From Hyphomonadaceae bacterium (GTDB lineage: Bacteria; Pseudomonadota; Alphaproteobacteria; Caulobacterales; Maricaulaceae), in the NCBI GenBank assembly GCA_013001295.1, contig JABDMW010000054.1, positions 1-34,525 of the forward strand: a DNA stretch of 34,525 bases. The letters run 5' to 3'. Of this stretch, positions 7,504-17,255 are shown piece after piece; the stretch's first letter is position 1; every line of letters starts with the position of its first letter. The notes below the pieces were generated by a model. That model was not told the DNA's origin. It was given only the letters and a program-made list of their open reading frames with translations, and did no database searches. A program made the position numbers and the translations under genes.

Positions 7504-10500
7504 ATGAAAGTATCTAGAAACCGGGTTTATAAGACGTCCGCGTCGGTAATTGCATTGACCGCCCTTACAGGGCTGATCAACACGGCAAATGCGCAAACTG
7601 CGCAACCGCCAGAAGAAATTATCGTAACGGGTATTCGTCAATCTTTGGCCAGTGCCATTGCCGAGAAACGTTCTGCCGATAACCTTATTGAGGTCATTAA
7701 AGCGGAAGACATTGGTAAGTTGCCTGACCAAAACCTCGCTGAAGTGCTCGAAAATATCACAGGTATCCAAATCACACGGACAGCAGGCGTGGGTTCAGGC
7801 GTACAGATTCGGGGTACTGACTCAAACCGGACTGAAATTAACGGTGTTTCAACTGTCGGTTCAGGGTTTGGCCGTACGGGTATTAGCTTTGAAGATATAC
7901 CAGCATCTCTCATTTCATCGGTTGAAGTTACGAAAGTGCCGGAAGCCAAAACGATTGAAGGCTCGGTCGGCGGTACAATCAATCTTGAAACACTCCGTCC
8001 TTTAGACCTTGATGAACGTGTGATGGCCTTCCGTGCTCAGGTCGAGCAAAGCGACCTTGCCGACACCGTGACGCCGCGCGTTTCAGGAACGATTGGGAAA
8101 AAGTGGACCAACCCTAAGGGCCAAGAAATGGGCGTTGTCCTAAGTGGTAGCTATGCTAAGCAAGATGTTGCATTTTTCAATCCGCGCGCAGACCGCGACA
8201 ATGTAACGGTGGCGAACGATCCAGCTTTCGCAAGCTCAACGGATTTCGACTATTTGCGTATTCAATTCTTCCAACAAAATTACGACAATTTTGAATATGA
8301 AACGATAAACTTGAATGGTACATTTGAGTATTCTCCAAATGACAATACGCGGTTTTATGTTGACGGGATTTACAACGATCAAGAGCGCGCACAAGAAAGC
8401 TATGTGCTCGACTTATCTGGTGTGTCAAACGGTGGTGTCGTCAGCGGGACCGATTACACTGGCTTCGAAACTATCAATTTTGGTGAAATTGACGGGCCTG
8501 ATGGGCCGATCGACCTCGGCTCCGTAGAAGCCGCGCTATCCGGTACTCTTTTCCCGACAACCTCGGGCGGTCTTGATCCGAACTTTCGGGTTTCAACGTC
8601 AACCGGTGCGCGGGTCACAAAAAGTTCGGTTGTTTCGGCAGGTCTCGATTTTGCTAAAAATCGCCTAAGCGGCACGATTGAAGCTTCGACGTCAAACTCG
8701 GCAACAGAATCTCCGCAATTCCGTCCTCGCTTAGAATTTATCAACCCGAATACCACACAGCCCATTCCTGGTGGCTCAGGCAATGCGGATAATGGTGTTC
8801 CGGTGGTTTTTGACTTGAGTAATGACACACTGCAATTTGGCTTCGCGCAAGGCGTTACCTCTTCACCGTCAACGGAGGATTTACTTAATCCGGCAAATTA
8901 CCAGCTTGGACGTCTGACGTTCACGAATAGTATGGCGGACAACCGCGAATCTGCGGCACGCCTTGATTTCAATTACGATATGGAAGACGCGTTATCTTTT
9001 ATAACGTCTATCGATGCCGGTTATCGTTATAATGAAACGACATCGGAGCGGAACAGCTCGCTTTCCAGCGTCAATTATGGGAATGACCGTAATCGGCCAT
9101 CCGCTGATCAGTTTGCAAACGTCATTATCGCGGGACCTGATAATTTTGATGCAGCCGACGATCGAGATCTGTTCATCCGCGATTATCTGGCTGTAGATCC
9201 TGAGCTTGCCTTTGAAAATCCGCAGGCTATCGTGGATGCCTTCAACCAGGCAATTATAGCAAATAATGCTGATCCAAATCTCATTGGGCGCCAACTTCCA
9301 TTGGTTCAAACACCATCGGAAACTACAAGCGCGTTCTTTAATATCTCAGAAAAGACGCACGCCTTATATGCTCAAGCCAACTTTGATGGTAGCGCATCTG
9401 GTATGCCTGTTCGCGGCAATCTCGGGCTACGTTGGATTGATACGACGATTAATTCCGTCGGCAATACAGTCACCCAGGGAAATGTCACTCAGACTGAAAC
9501 CAGTGCGTCATACGATTTCTTTTTGCCGCGATTTAACGTGGTCGCGAATGCAACAGATGACATCTTACTACGCGGCGGTATTGCCCGCGATATCCGACGT
9601 CCTGGATTTACCAATCTGTCGACATCAATCAACTTTGGGACCGGCTCGAACACGGTTGTCCCTTTAGGCAATCCAGGCCTGGTTCCTGAAAGTGTCTGGT
9701 CGTATGACCTGTCTGCCGAGTATTATTTCTCGCCGTCTAGCTTGATTAGTGTCGGTTTGTTCCACAAAAGCCGGACAAACCTGTTTACTGATCTTCAGGA
9801 AGATCCTCCTGGAAATCCGGATCCAGCTACAGGAGTTTTGAACATTGACGTGACACCTCCTTGTGAACAGGGTGGTATTTTCAATCCGATTGCAGATCGT
9901 AATATTAACAGCCCAATTCCAGGTGTTGGTATTTGTGTTCCATTCAGGACCCAAGTCAATGGCGAAGGCACCTTTACCCAAACAGGTATTGAACTTGCTG
10001 CTCAGTTTGATCTTTCATCCTTTGAAGACAGACTTGGCTGGGCGTCTGGGTTTGGTTTTATCGGAAACTATACATATCAGAACCCGGGCGGAAGCGCACA
10101 GGACTTCGCGTCAAACTTCCGTCGGATTGGCGGCAATCGGAATATCTTTGGAAGATTAGGTATCGCAAATCCATTGCAGCAGATCGTACAGCCAAACCTG
10201 TCGAAAAATACTTACAACGCAACCGTATTCTACGAAAAGTATGATTTAAGTGCTCGGGCTCGCTATACATGGCGTTCTTCATATAGCCTACCAGCTTCAG
10301 TCGAGTCCTTCAAAGCCGGCGCACCGCTCATTAACGCAGCACGAGGTCAACTCAACGCAAACGTCACTTATGATATCAATGACAATATCTCTGTGGGTGT
10401 TGAAGGGGTCAATATATTGCAAAATGATCAGCAGCAATATTGTGTTAAAGACGGTACATTGCTTTGCTTTAATGGCTTCACAGACCGTCGCCTGATTGCA

Positions 10501-10521
10501 GGGTTGAACGTGAAATTCTAA
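7504..10521 (+). CDS. Large TonB-dependent receptor, Caulobacter type, probable oligosaccharide importer
   Basis: A 1005-residue outer-membrane receptor. Residues 1-27 are a signal peptide (ending NAQ). The TonB box region EEIIVTGIRQSLASAIAEKR is followed by the plug signature RSADNLIEVIKAEDIGKLPDQNLAEVLENITGIQITR, with VQIRGTDSNRTEINGV and a VTKVPEAKTIEGSVGGTINLETLRPLDL close to it. GKLPDxNxAExLxxxxGxxI is characteristic of the Caulobacter-type receptors that dominate carbohydrate uptake in alpha- and gammaproteobacterial PULs. The barrel ends with NVKF. Its position between uxuB and a lyase operon, with no SusD partner (normal outside Bacteroidota), fits import of lyase-made oligosaccharides. 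It has its own long leader and a strong terminator, so it is probably transcribed alone. Confidence 0.93.
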   Translation: MKVSRNRVYKTSASVIALTALTGLINTANAQTAQPPEEIIVTGIRQSLASAIAEKRSADNLIEVIKAEDIGKLPDQNLAEVLENITGIQITRTAGVGSGVQIRGTDSNRTEINGVSTVGSGFGRTGISFEDIPASLISSVEVTKVPEAKTIEGSVGGTINLETLRPLDLDERVMAFRAQVEQSDLADTVTPRVSGTIGKKWTNPKGQEMGVVLSGSYAKQDVAFFNPRADRDNVTVANDPAFASSTDFDYLRIQFFQQNYDNFEYETINLNGTFEYSPNDNTRFYVDGIYNDQERAQESYVLDLSGVSNGGVVSGTDYTGFETINFGEIDGPDGPIDLGSVEAALSGTLFPTTSGGLDPNFRVSTSTGARVTKSSVVSAGLDFAKNRLSGTIEASTSNSATESPQFRPRLEFINPNTTQPIPGGSGNADNGVPVVFDLSNDTLQFGFAQGVTSSPSTEDLLNPANYQLGRLTFTNSMADNRESAARLDFNYDMEDALSFITSIDAGYRYNETTSERNSSLSSVNYGNDRNRPSADQFANVIIAGPDNFDAADDRDLFIRDYLAVDPELAFENPQAIVDAFNQAIIANNADPNLIGRQLPLVQTPSETTSAFFNISEKTHALYAQANFDGSASGMPVRGNLGLRWIDTTINSVGNTVTQGNVTQTETSASYDFFLPRFNVVANATDDILLRGGIARDIRRPGFTNLSTSINFGTGSNTVVPLGNPGLVPESVWSYDLSAEYYFSPSSLISVGLFHKSRTNLFTDLQEDPPGNPDPATGVLNIDVTPPCEQGGIFNPIADRNINSPIPGVGICVPFRTQVNGEGTFTQTGIELAAQFDLSSFEDRLGWASGFGFIGNYTYQNPGGSAQDFASNFRRIGGNRNIFGRLGIANPLQQIVQPNLSKNTYNATVFYEKYDLSARARYTWRSSYSLPASVESFKAGAPLINAARGQLNANVTYDINDNISVGVEGVNILQNDQQQYCVKDGTLLCFNGFTDRRLIAGLNVKF

Positions 10522-10541
10522 TTTAGAATTACAATGAGAAC

Positions 10542-10575
10542 AAAGAGCCCGCTTAGTAAGCGGGCTCTTTTTGTT
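10542..10575 (+). terminator. Rho-independent terminator after the TonB receptor
   Basis: AAAGAGCCCGCTT (10542-10554) and AAGCGGGCTCTTT (10558-10570) form a perfect 13-bp stem with the 3-nt loop AGT. The T-rich tail TTTTTGTTT follows. It lies 21 nt after the receptor stop codon. The opposite strand gives the same stem with a weaker T-run, so it may also stop the converging lyase transcript. Confidence 0.93.
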
Positions 10576-10630
10576 TGTGGAGTAAAACTTATAGTGCTGA
10601 AAGCTTCGTTCTAACTTCAGCGGTGTGGTT

Positions 10631-12313
10631 TTAAGGTTGAAGCCTTTTGCCGAGCTGATAGTCATAGAGCGAAGGCACATCATTCATTTGGCTATTTGTG
10701 CGCTCCATGTAAGGTGCGGGCACATAATTTATTTTGAAATCTCTGTTCCCATGGACACCGACTACACGGGCGTTAGGACCTTCGGCTGTGCCCCGCAATT
10801 CGACTGTCTCAATCCGGTCGGCGCCACTCAGTACATTGACCTTTAAATTCCAGGTCGTGCTGAAACGGCCATGTCCCGGTTGCCAATACCCAGCTCCGCT
10901 TCCATCCCAGATCGGATAGTAAGGGCCGTTCTTGTCCCGTTTAGCGGCAATGTGAACTGTAACATTATCGAATAGGTTTTGATGATTGGCGCCTGCATGT
11001 TGATCCAGGACAGCCGCCTCATTTACAATCGCATTTTTAAACACGCATTTTGTCGATTGCGTGTTTAAACTTAGGGAGTGAATGGCTGGATTGTTCACCG
11101 TTAAATTTTGCACCAGCATATTGTGAACATTCCCTGCATGAACTGAATAGTGCGCGCGCCTGTCTCCGGTCGTTTCAATATTCGATATCGTCACATTGGC
11201 ACTATTATATGTCAGGATTCCGGTGTCGCCATTGTGAACACTGACATCTCGAACCCAGCCGTTAAATACACTGGTTAAGTAGATTCCATTATAACCGCGT
11301 TCCATATGGTGTCCGAAGTACGGCGAGTTCGGAAACGATAAATGTAGATCTTCGATGCCCACATTTGTGATATGATCCCAGCTTGAAAATTGTGCCGGTA
11401 AATCCTCTGATATATTATGCAAGAGAGGATCGCTGATTGTGACTGTGTTGCCAGATACTGCAAGGATCTCTGTTTTTTGACGGACAAGAGGACGAGTCTT
11501 AAATGTCCAATGATGCGAGCCAACCTTAAGATCTGTATCTCCATACATTTCTTTGATTAACGCGCCGCCTTCGCCTTGGCGGTTAAACCATTGTAGTTCC
11601 AGCACATCACCAACATTCAATTTTTGCGCAGTGTCGACAGTGACAGTTTGCGTTCCGACTTTCCCGCGTAAGGCTTGAGCAATCGCTATGATTTCGGGGT
11701 CTTCGCTCTCAAGATAAGAAGCGGCGCGCGTGCCTTCTTTTTGAATCCAGATGAACCCACCGCTCCAGGAGTATTCGGAGAAGAGTACATCAATATTTTT
11801 GTCTTTCGGCCGATGGCGTTTATCGTATTTTTTCAAATATCGTCTGAGCTCATCTAAGGAGTCTGTTTTGTCGATCATTTCGAGAGGACGGGGGAAATGA
11901 AGATTCGTACCGTCGGCGCCTGATCCAGCTCCTCGTAGAACAATATCACTTCGCTGAATTTTTAAAATTTCTGAGATAATTATTTTACCCTTGGGAAGTT
12001 GAACAACCACCGGGCTTTTTGAATTGTGAGCCTCCTTGAGCGCCTTAAGCATAGCAATAGAGTCGTCGATCTCGTCATCTGCGGTCACGCCATATTTCGT
12101 GACGTCAATAACTTTCCCTTTCAAAACAGGAATGTCCTCCATGCCGTGTTTATATCCAGCATAAGAAAAGTCAGGGAGGTAATGTTGATCAATAACGTCT
12201 TGGTCGGTTAAAATTTTAATTGGCACTTGGTCGTGGGCAGCGGCGAAGAGCGGAATAGTCGAGGCAGTTAGAATGCCTATCAGGCTCATTGTTTTTCTGG
12301 AAAATCTTTTCAT
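10631..12313 (-). CDS. Secreted right-handed beta-helix protein, possible polysaccharide lyase or hydrolase of unassigned family
   Basis: A 560-residue exported protein with a signal peptide ending AAA-H at about residue 27. VIDVTKYGVTADDEIDDSIAMLKALKEAH at about residues 48-76 is the typical opening of pectate_lyase_3/GH28-like beta-helices (D-V-x-x-x-G-x-x-x-D-G/D-x-x-D-D-x-x-A). After it, runs with N-V-x-I-x-N spacing (IEDLHLSFPNS, VRDVSVHNG, VTISNIETTG, MLVQNLTVNN, CVFKNAIVNE, NLFDNVTVH) read as successive helix coils. The central HHMERGYNGIYL and HAGANHQN stretches are rich in His and charged residues and could form the active site. It starts 18 nt after the PL25-like lyase gene with AGAGG before its ATG, so the two are co-transcribed. 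I do not recognise a named CAZy family. Lyase, rhamnogalacturonase-like hydrolase and a dehydratase-type role are all open. Confidence 0.72.
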   Translation of the reverse strand: MKRFSRKTMSLIGILTASTIPLFAAAHDQVPIKILTDQDVIDQHYLPDFSYAGYKHGMEDIPVLKGKVIDVTKYGVTADDEIDDSIAMLKALKEAHNSKSPVVVQLPKGKIIISEILKIQRSDIVLRGAGSGADGTNLHFPRPLEMIDKTDSLDELRRYLKKYDKRHRPKDKNIDVLFSEYSWSGGFIWIQKEGTRAASYLESEDPEIIAIAQALRGKVGTQTVTVDTAQKLNVGDVLELQWFNRQGEGGALIKEMYGDTDLKVGSHHWTFKTRPLVRQKTEILAVSGNTVTISDPLLHNISEDLPAQFSSWDHITNVGIEDLHLSFPNSPYFGHHMERGYNGIYLTSVFNGWVRDVSVHNGDTGILTYNSANVTISNIETTGDRRAHYSVHAGNVHNMLVQNLTVNNPAIHSLSLNTQSTKCVFKNAIVNEAAVLDQHAGANHQNLFDNVTVHIAAKRDKNGPYYPIWDGSGAGYWQPGHGRFSTTWNLKVNVLSGADRIETVELRGTAEGPNARVVGVHGNRDFKINYVPAPYMERTNSQMNDVPSLYDYQLGKRLQP

Positions 12314-12331
12314 TTAAACCTCTATTATTCT

Positions 12332-13711
12332 TTATTTTTTCCGTTGAACTGGGCCATTATCACCCACAAGATAAACGTTTTTGAGTTTAGAGTCGCTTGT
12401 CCGTGGACTCGCAATTATACGTGCATCTGGGTGGGCATCATCTATTAAAGCGCTAATGGCAAAACTTCCTTTACCATGTCGAAAAAGCACCTCGCCTTTT
12501 CCAAAGGTGTTACCGGCATCGTCGCTGTCCGTACGAGCAATAACCGCCTTACCATCTGCATCTTGGTAGGTCATAAAAACGCTTACGTCTGTTGCTGATT
12601 TGACCATCAAATCTGCCCGCGATTTTAATGGGCCGATGGTCACACCGCCAACCCATTTTGATCCGTCCCACCGGTAATGAATGGGTTGTTTGGGCCCACC
12701 TGTGACGAGGCCGACGTCTTTGCCGGCATTCATCAAGATGTGCGGATTGCCATCGGGATCAAGCGCAGCCGCCCCGTTGAAAGTCCACAAGTCTCCTGAA
12801 TCCACAACTTTCGTTTTCTGATCTGCAACTTCACGGGTGAGAGGCATGGGTAGGCGCTCGCCCTGCACATTTCGCCATTCTTTAGTATCGGTATCAAAGA
12901 CCATATAGTGCAGGTCTTCACGATTTGCGGTGTGACCTCGCTCTCTGGCGTCACGATCCCAACAGAGGTGGTAGTCAAAACTCACGATGATATCGTTGCC
13001 TTGGCCGTGTCCCACCCAAGGATACCAGCTGTCAACTCCTTCAACGTCGTCGCGGCGTTTGTGTTTTAGAAACGAAACCGGCGGGGTGAAACTTCGGCCA
13101 TTGTCTGTTGATACCTGATAAACCCAATCACTGCGGTGTGCACCGTGACGATAGAATAGATACATATCTCCATTATCCATTTTCAGAACTTGATTATATG
13201 TACCAAATGGGGGAATTGTATCGAGGTCTTCCCATTCTGATATATCGAGCGGTTTCTTACTCACAGCATGCTTGTTTGCGCCGTAATGATGGTTGCCAAG
13301 TGGGTTGTCTCCATGTTCGGGTGTCCCGCCATGGCCGCCGTAAAAGATATGAATATAGCCTTCATCATCAATCATCATAGTCGGCTTTCCGTGATTGTCG
13401 ATTTTCGGACGGCTTGGGTCTTTTCCCATTTCGCTCACACCGGCTTTAAAGGGGCCAAGCCACTCTTTGGTTTCATGATTATATGCTGCGACGTAAGGAT
13501 CTTCTAAAGGGCCTTGGTAGCTGACATAGGTAATTCCGTCATGATATTGTCCAGCGGGATGCTGCACGACGGCAACGGGATTTCCGAAAGCATTATCTGC
13601 AAAATGATCAACCATTTCGACGTTTTTTTCCGCCGATGAAGTTGATGTGGTTGAGCATCCAAGCGTTAAAACGGGGAATAAGAGGCAACAGAGTCCAAGT
13701 GTTTTCTTCAT
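12332..13711 (-). CDS. PL25-like ulvan lyase lipoprotein (seven-bladed propeller)
   Basis: A 459-residue lipoprotein (lipobox LTLGC, Cys19) predicted to cut the rhamnose-3-sulfate to glucuronate/iduronate bond of ulvan by beta-elimination. Propeller-type repeats run through it: DDEGYIHIFYGGHGG, GDMYLFYRHG, WVYQVSTDNGRSF, FDYHLCWDRDARERGHT, and D-x-D-G-x-P-H-I-L. His121, His127, His141/142, Tyr187, Arg206 and Tyr247 fall close to the catalytic set I recall for the PL25 enzyme PLSV_3936 (His123, His143, Tyr188, Arg204, Tyr246). That is memory, not an alignment. It heads the minus-strand pair with the beta-helix gene, and AGGGAA precedes its ATG. A close relative starts at 34039. PL24-like or an unassigned BNR propeller are the alternatives. 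Confidence 0.78.
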   Translation of the reverse strand: MKKTLGLCCLLFPVLTLGCSTTSTSSAEKNVEMVDHFADNAFGNPVAVVQHPAGQYHDGITYVSYQGPLEDPYVAAYNHETKEWLGPFKAGVSEMGKDPSRPKIDNHGKPTMMIDDEGYIHIFYGGHGGTPEHGDNPLGNHHYGANKHAVSKKPLDISEWEDLDTIPPFGTYNQVLKMDNGDMYLFYRHGAHRSDWVYQVSTDNGRSFTPPVSFLKHKRRDDVEGVDSWYPWVGHGQGNDIIVSFDYHLCWDRDARERGHTANREDLHYMVFDTDTKEWRNVQGERLPMPLTREVADQKTKVVDSGDLWTFNGAAALDPDGNPHILMNAGKDVGLVTGGPKQPIHYRWDGSKWVGGVTIGPLKSRADLMVKSATDVSVFMTYQDADGKAVIARTDSDDAGNTFGKGEVLFRHGKGSFAISALIDDAHPDARIIASPRTSDSKLKNVYLVGDNGPVQRKK

Positions 13712-13943
13712 TTTTTAATTCCCTTAGTTGGATGCTTGTGCTGGGAAACTCATAGTGATCCTACGTCCCATGTGTGTCTCACGCATTCGTCTATTCGCGT
13801 TATATCGGCTAGCGTTCGCATCTTTTTATTGATAATTGAATATACATTCTGTATTGAGTTTAGAGCATAAACGATCATAATCAAGCAAAAACAATCATGA
13901 TGGTTTAGGGGTGAGTGAAACTGCAGAAGCGAATTGTATCGAT
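13712..13943. promoter_or_regulatory. Divergent promoter region between the PL25-like and GH106 genes
   Basis: This spacer drives transcription both ways. ATACA-TTC-TGTAT (13842-13854) is a perfect palindrome of the TGTAT/ATACA kind bound by many GntR-family regulators. It partly overlaps ATTGATAATTGAATATAC (13828-13845), which matches 15 of 18 bases with a stretch at 33873-33890, in the other divergent promoter that flanks a PL25-like gene. The sharing suggests common control, perhaps by the GntR protein encoded at 27279-28028. The assignment is inference. Confidence 0.45.
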
Positions 13944-16900
13944 ATGAAGACAGTGAAAATGCAATTATTGACCGCTTTGATCAGCTCTTTTCTGATCGGA
14001 TGCGCGGCTTCGGACAATTCGGATTCTGCTTCGGTTTCAATTGAGACCCTGGAAGCCGAGTTCATCAACCCGCCACAATCTGCGCAACCACGGACCTGGT
14101 TCCATGTCATGAGTGGGAACATGACCAAGGCGGGTATTACAAAAGATTTGGAGTCGATTAAGTCCGTCGGTATTGGCGGTGTATTGTTGTTTAATGTCAC
14201 GCAGGGCATTCCGGTTGGACCTGTAAAGTTTAACTCTGACGAACATATTGAACTGATTAGATATATGGCCCGAGAGACCGAGAGATTGGGCCTGTCGTTT
14301 GGCGTGCACAATTGTGATGGTTGGACATCGTCGGGCGGTCCGTGGATTACACCCGAAATTTCCATGAAGAAAGTTGTTTGGTCGGAAACGTTAGTAAATG
14401 GCGGTCGAGTCGATGCCGTACTCCCTCAGCCCGACAGTTTTAAAGGCTATTACGAAGACATTGCGACGATCGCGTATCCGTCGCTGCCCGGAGAACTTGA
14501 AAACCAAACCAATCGTCCAAAGATTACATCCCCGCAGCCGGATCTGGATATAAACGTTATTACAGACGGGATTGTCAGTGTCTTGCGCGCAGTTACGCTT
14601 CTGGATGGCACAGAGGATGCGCCCGGGAGGCTTGATATTGAATATGCAAAGCCCTTTCCGTTGCAAACGATAAACCTTCGTTTTGAAAACGCGCGCCTGG
14701 CTAATGTGCTGCTCTTATCATCTCAAGACGGCGTAAATTATACCCCTGTAAAACACCTGGCATTGCGCCGACCCGGAAAGGATGACTGGGGGAATGACGA
14801 GGCTTTATCAAAGCCTGTCACTGCCCGGTATTTCCGTTTAGAGACCAAGGTGCCTCTGGCACTCAAAGAGATCAAGTTGTCTGCTGTACCATCTATTGGA
14901 AATATGTGGGGCCGGACGGGAGCGGCCCGTACCACTTATAGCGACTTGCCACCAATTGGCAGTGCGGCAAGCACATCCATTATCGATTCAAGCTCAGTCA
15001 TTGATTTGTCCGCGCAGGTAAATGCGTCAGGGCAGTTATTGGTGGATTTGCCCGATGGCAATTGGACGATTATGAGGTTCGGCCAAACATCGACCGGTGC
15101 TTGGAACTTGCCGGCGTCTGAAGAAGGAATCGGTTTAGAGGTTGATAAGTTCAGCCAAAGCGCGCTGAAGGTTCATTATGATGCGTATATGACCAACGTG
15201 ATCAATGCCGTAAAAGATGTTGCCCCCAATGCTCATCAATATACTCAGATCGATAGTTATGAAGTGGGGGCACAGAATTGGACAACCGGCTATGAAAAAA
15301 TTTTCGAGGATGAGAAAAATTATAGTTTAGTGCCTTTTCTACCACTGTTTGCAGGTCGTTTTGTGGATAGTGCAGACGTGTCGGAGCGAGTGACTTGGGA
15401 CATGCGGGACTTGTCCAACACGCTGATGCAAGAGAACTACTACGGTTACTTTAAAGAGCTCGCAAATGACGATGGCCTTCAGTTGTATGTGGAGCCCTAC
15501 GGCGATGGTCCGTTTAATGAGGTTGATGCAGGAGGAGTAGCCGACATCCCCATGGGGGAATTCTGGGTAAACAGGTTTGGCAATCGTGTTAATGCCGCTG
15601 TATCAGCCGCACATATTTACGGGAAGCCCATTGCCTCTGCAGAAGCCTTTACTGATATTTGGGATGTGAACTGGAAGTTTCATCCGGCCTATGCGAAGAC
15701 GATTGGCGATGCCAATTGGGCATTGGGTGTGAATGAATTTATGTTCCACCGCTTTGCACATCAAGCCAATACCAACGTAAAACCCGGTATGACCATGAAC
15801 CGCTGGGGCAGTCATTTTGATCGGACTCAAACGTGGTGGGATGGCGCCGGCGCGGAATATTTTAAATACATCAGTCGTGGCCAACATCTTTTGCGCCAAG
15901 GTATTCCTGTCAATGATGCACTTTTGTTCTTGGGCGATGGAGCTCCAACCACATGTCCTGAAAGAGAGAAAGAAAAATCCATCCCTCGCTCCCTGAACTT
16001 CGTGTGTCTGAATGCTGACGTTTTACAAAACCGTCTTTCGATTTCGGACGACGGATTTACTTTGCCCGCAGGCGGTACGCACAGGTTTTTAATTTTGCAA
16101 GACAGTGAGATAATTACCCAAGCATCTTTGGACGCTTTGGATGAGCTATCGAATAACGGCACTGGTTTTATTATCGGTGAGCCGCCACAAAACCTCGCGG
16201 GATTTGTGCAGACACCTGCTGAACGGGAAGCCTTTGCGACCCAGGTCAAAAACATTTGGGCACGTAAAACCGTGTCTACGCGTACGGAAGTAGATAAGCA
16301 GGGGTGGCGGGCGTTCTTGCAACACGTCGGTCATCAGCCTGATCTTGAAATTGAAGGCGACCCCGATGCGCTGTTTGCTCATCGCAAGAGCGGGAACAAA
16401 GATATCTATTTTCTGTATAATGCTGAGAACAATACACGCAGTATGAATGCGAAATTTCGCACTTCTGGGAAAGCAGTTTCGATTTGGAATCCGCAGACGG
16501 GAATAATCGGCGGTGTTAATGGCTACTCTGTAGAAGACAATATCACCAGAGTTAGCATGCAATTGAAATCGCAAGAATCTGCTTTTATCGTTTTCGACGG
16601 AGACAAGCCTTTAGACGAGACCATAGTGGCTCGCCCGGTGAAGGAGATTGCAAGGCAGCCCGTACTTTCTCCATGGAACATTAGCTTAGATCCTGAATAT
16701 GGTACGGGCAAGACCGTTCAACTGCAGTCTTTGATAGATTGGAAGGATCATGAGGATGCAGATATAAGATTTTATTCGGGCCCTGCTGTATACGAAACGC
16801 AGCTCAATATTCCAGATGCATTTTTAGAGGGTGGCGATCGCTTTATACTTGATCTGGGTGATGTTCAGGTTGCGGCAACTGTCGATATCAACGGAGTTGA

Positions 16901-17228
16901 GGTAGGGACATTATGGAAGGCACCGTTTGAAATTGATGTTTCTGAGTATCTGCAAAAGGGTCAAAACAAATTATCGGTCAAAGTTGTCAATTTATGGCCA
17001 AATCGCCTGATCGGAGATGCGGCATTGCCTGATTTGGACGGGTTTACGCCCGACACTTGGGTGCCACAGACTCAAATGCCTACCTGGTATAGTCAAAATG
17101 AACCGCCTACCTTAGGCGAGCGACGAACTTTCACGACGGCTGACTTTTACGAGAAGAAGGATCCACTGTTGCCCTCAGGCCTTATTGGTCCCGTAGATAT
17201 CGTGGCTTACAAAGCCAGTGTTAAATAA
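13944..17228 (+). CDS. GH106-family alpha-L-rhamnosidase lipoprotein
   Basis: About 1094 residues, the usual size for GH106, predicted to release L-rhamnose from oligosaccharides in the periplasm or on the surface. The signature is near the N-terminus: AEFINPPQSAQPRTWFHVMSGNMTKAGITKDLESIKSVGIGGVLLF, followed by LGLSFGVHNCDGWTSSGGPW. LQLYVEPYGDGPF (Glu at about 517) and KPIASAEAFTDIW (Glu at about 567) are candidate catalytic acids. The C-terminus carries a GH2-like sugar-binding sandwich (YETQLNIPDAF, RFILDLGDVQVAATVDINGVEVGTLWKAPFEIDV). The start is the ATG at 13944, which gives a clean lipoprotein signal (MKTVKMQLLTALISSFLIGC). A GTG at 13911 extends the frame but has its purine run directly against it. 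GH43 follows 27 bases downstream. Confidence 0.88.
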   Translation: MKTVKMQLLTALISSFLIGCAASDNSDSASVSIETLEAEFINPPQSAQPRTWFHVMSGNMTKAGITKDLESIKSVGIGGVLLFNVTQGIPVGPVKFNSDEHIELIRYMARETERLGLSFGVHNCDGWTSSGGPWITPEISMKKVVWSETLVNGGRVDAVLPQPDSFKGYYEDIATIAYPSLPGELENQTNRPKITSPQPDLDINVITDGIVSVLRAVTLLDGTEDAPGRLDIEYAKPFPLQTINLRFENARLANVLLLSSQDGVNYTPVKHLALRRPGKDDWGNDEALSKPVTARYFRLETKVPLALKEIKLSAVPSIGNMWGRTGAARTTYSDLPPIGSAASTSIIDSSSVIDLSAQVNASGQLLVDLPDGNWTIMRFGQTSTGAWNLPASEEGIGLEVDKFSQSALKVHYDAYMTNVINAVKDVAPNAHQYTQIDSYEVGAQNWTTGYEKIFEDEKNYSLVPFLPLFAGRFVDSADVSERVTWDMRDLSNTLMQENYYGYFKELANDDGLQLYVEPYGDGPFNEVDAGGVADIPMGEFWVNRFGNRVNAAVSAAHIYGKPIASAEAFTDIWDVNWKFHPAYAKTIGDANWALGVNEFMFHRFAHQANTNVKPGMTMNRWGSHFDRTQTWWDGAGAEYFKYISRGQHLLRQGIPVNDALLFLGDGAPTTCPEREKEKSIPRSLNFVCLNADVLQNRLSISDDGFTLPAGGTHRFLILQDSEIITQASLDALDELSNNGTGFIIGEPPQNLAGFVQTPAEREAFATQVKNIWARKTVSTRTEVDKQGWRAFLQHVGHQPDLEIEGDPDALFAHRKSGNKDIYFLYNAENNTRSMNAKFRTSGKAVSIWNPQTGIIGGVNGYSVEDNITRVSMQLKSQESAFIVFDGDKPLDETIVARPVKEIARQPVLSPWNISLDPEYGTGKTVQLQSLIDWKDHEDADIRFYSGPAVYETQLNIPDAFLEGGDRFILDLGDVQVAATVDINGVEVGTLWKAPFEIDVSEYLQKGQNKLSVKVVNLWPNRLIGDAALPDLDGFTPDTWVPQTQMPTWYSQNEPPTLGERRTFTTADFYEKKDPLLPSGLIGPVDIVAYKASVK

Positions 17229-17255
17229 GGTTGTGATGTTTGGGGCCATAGTCAG

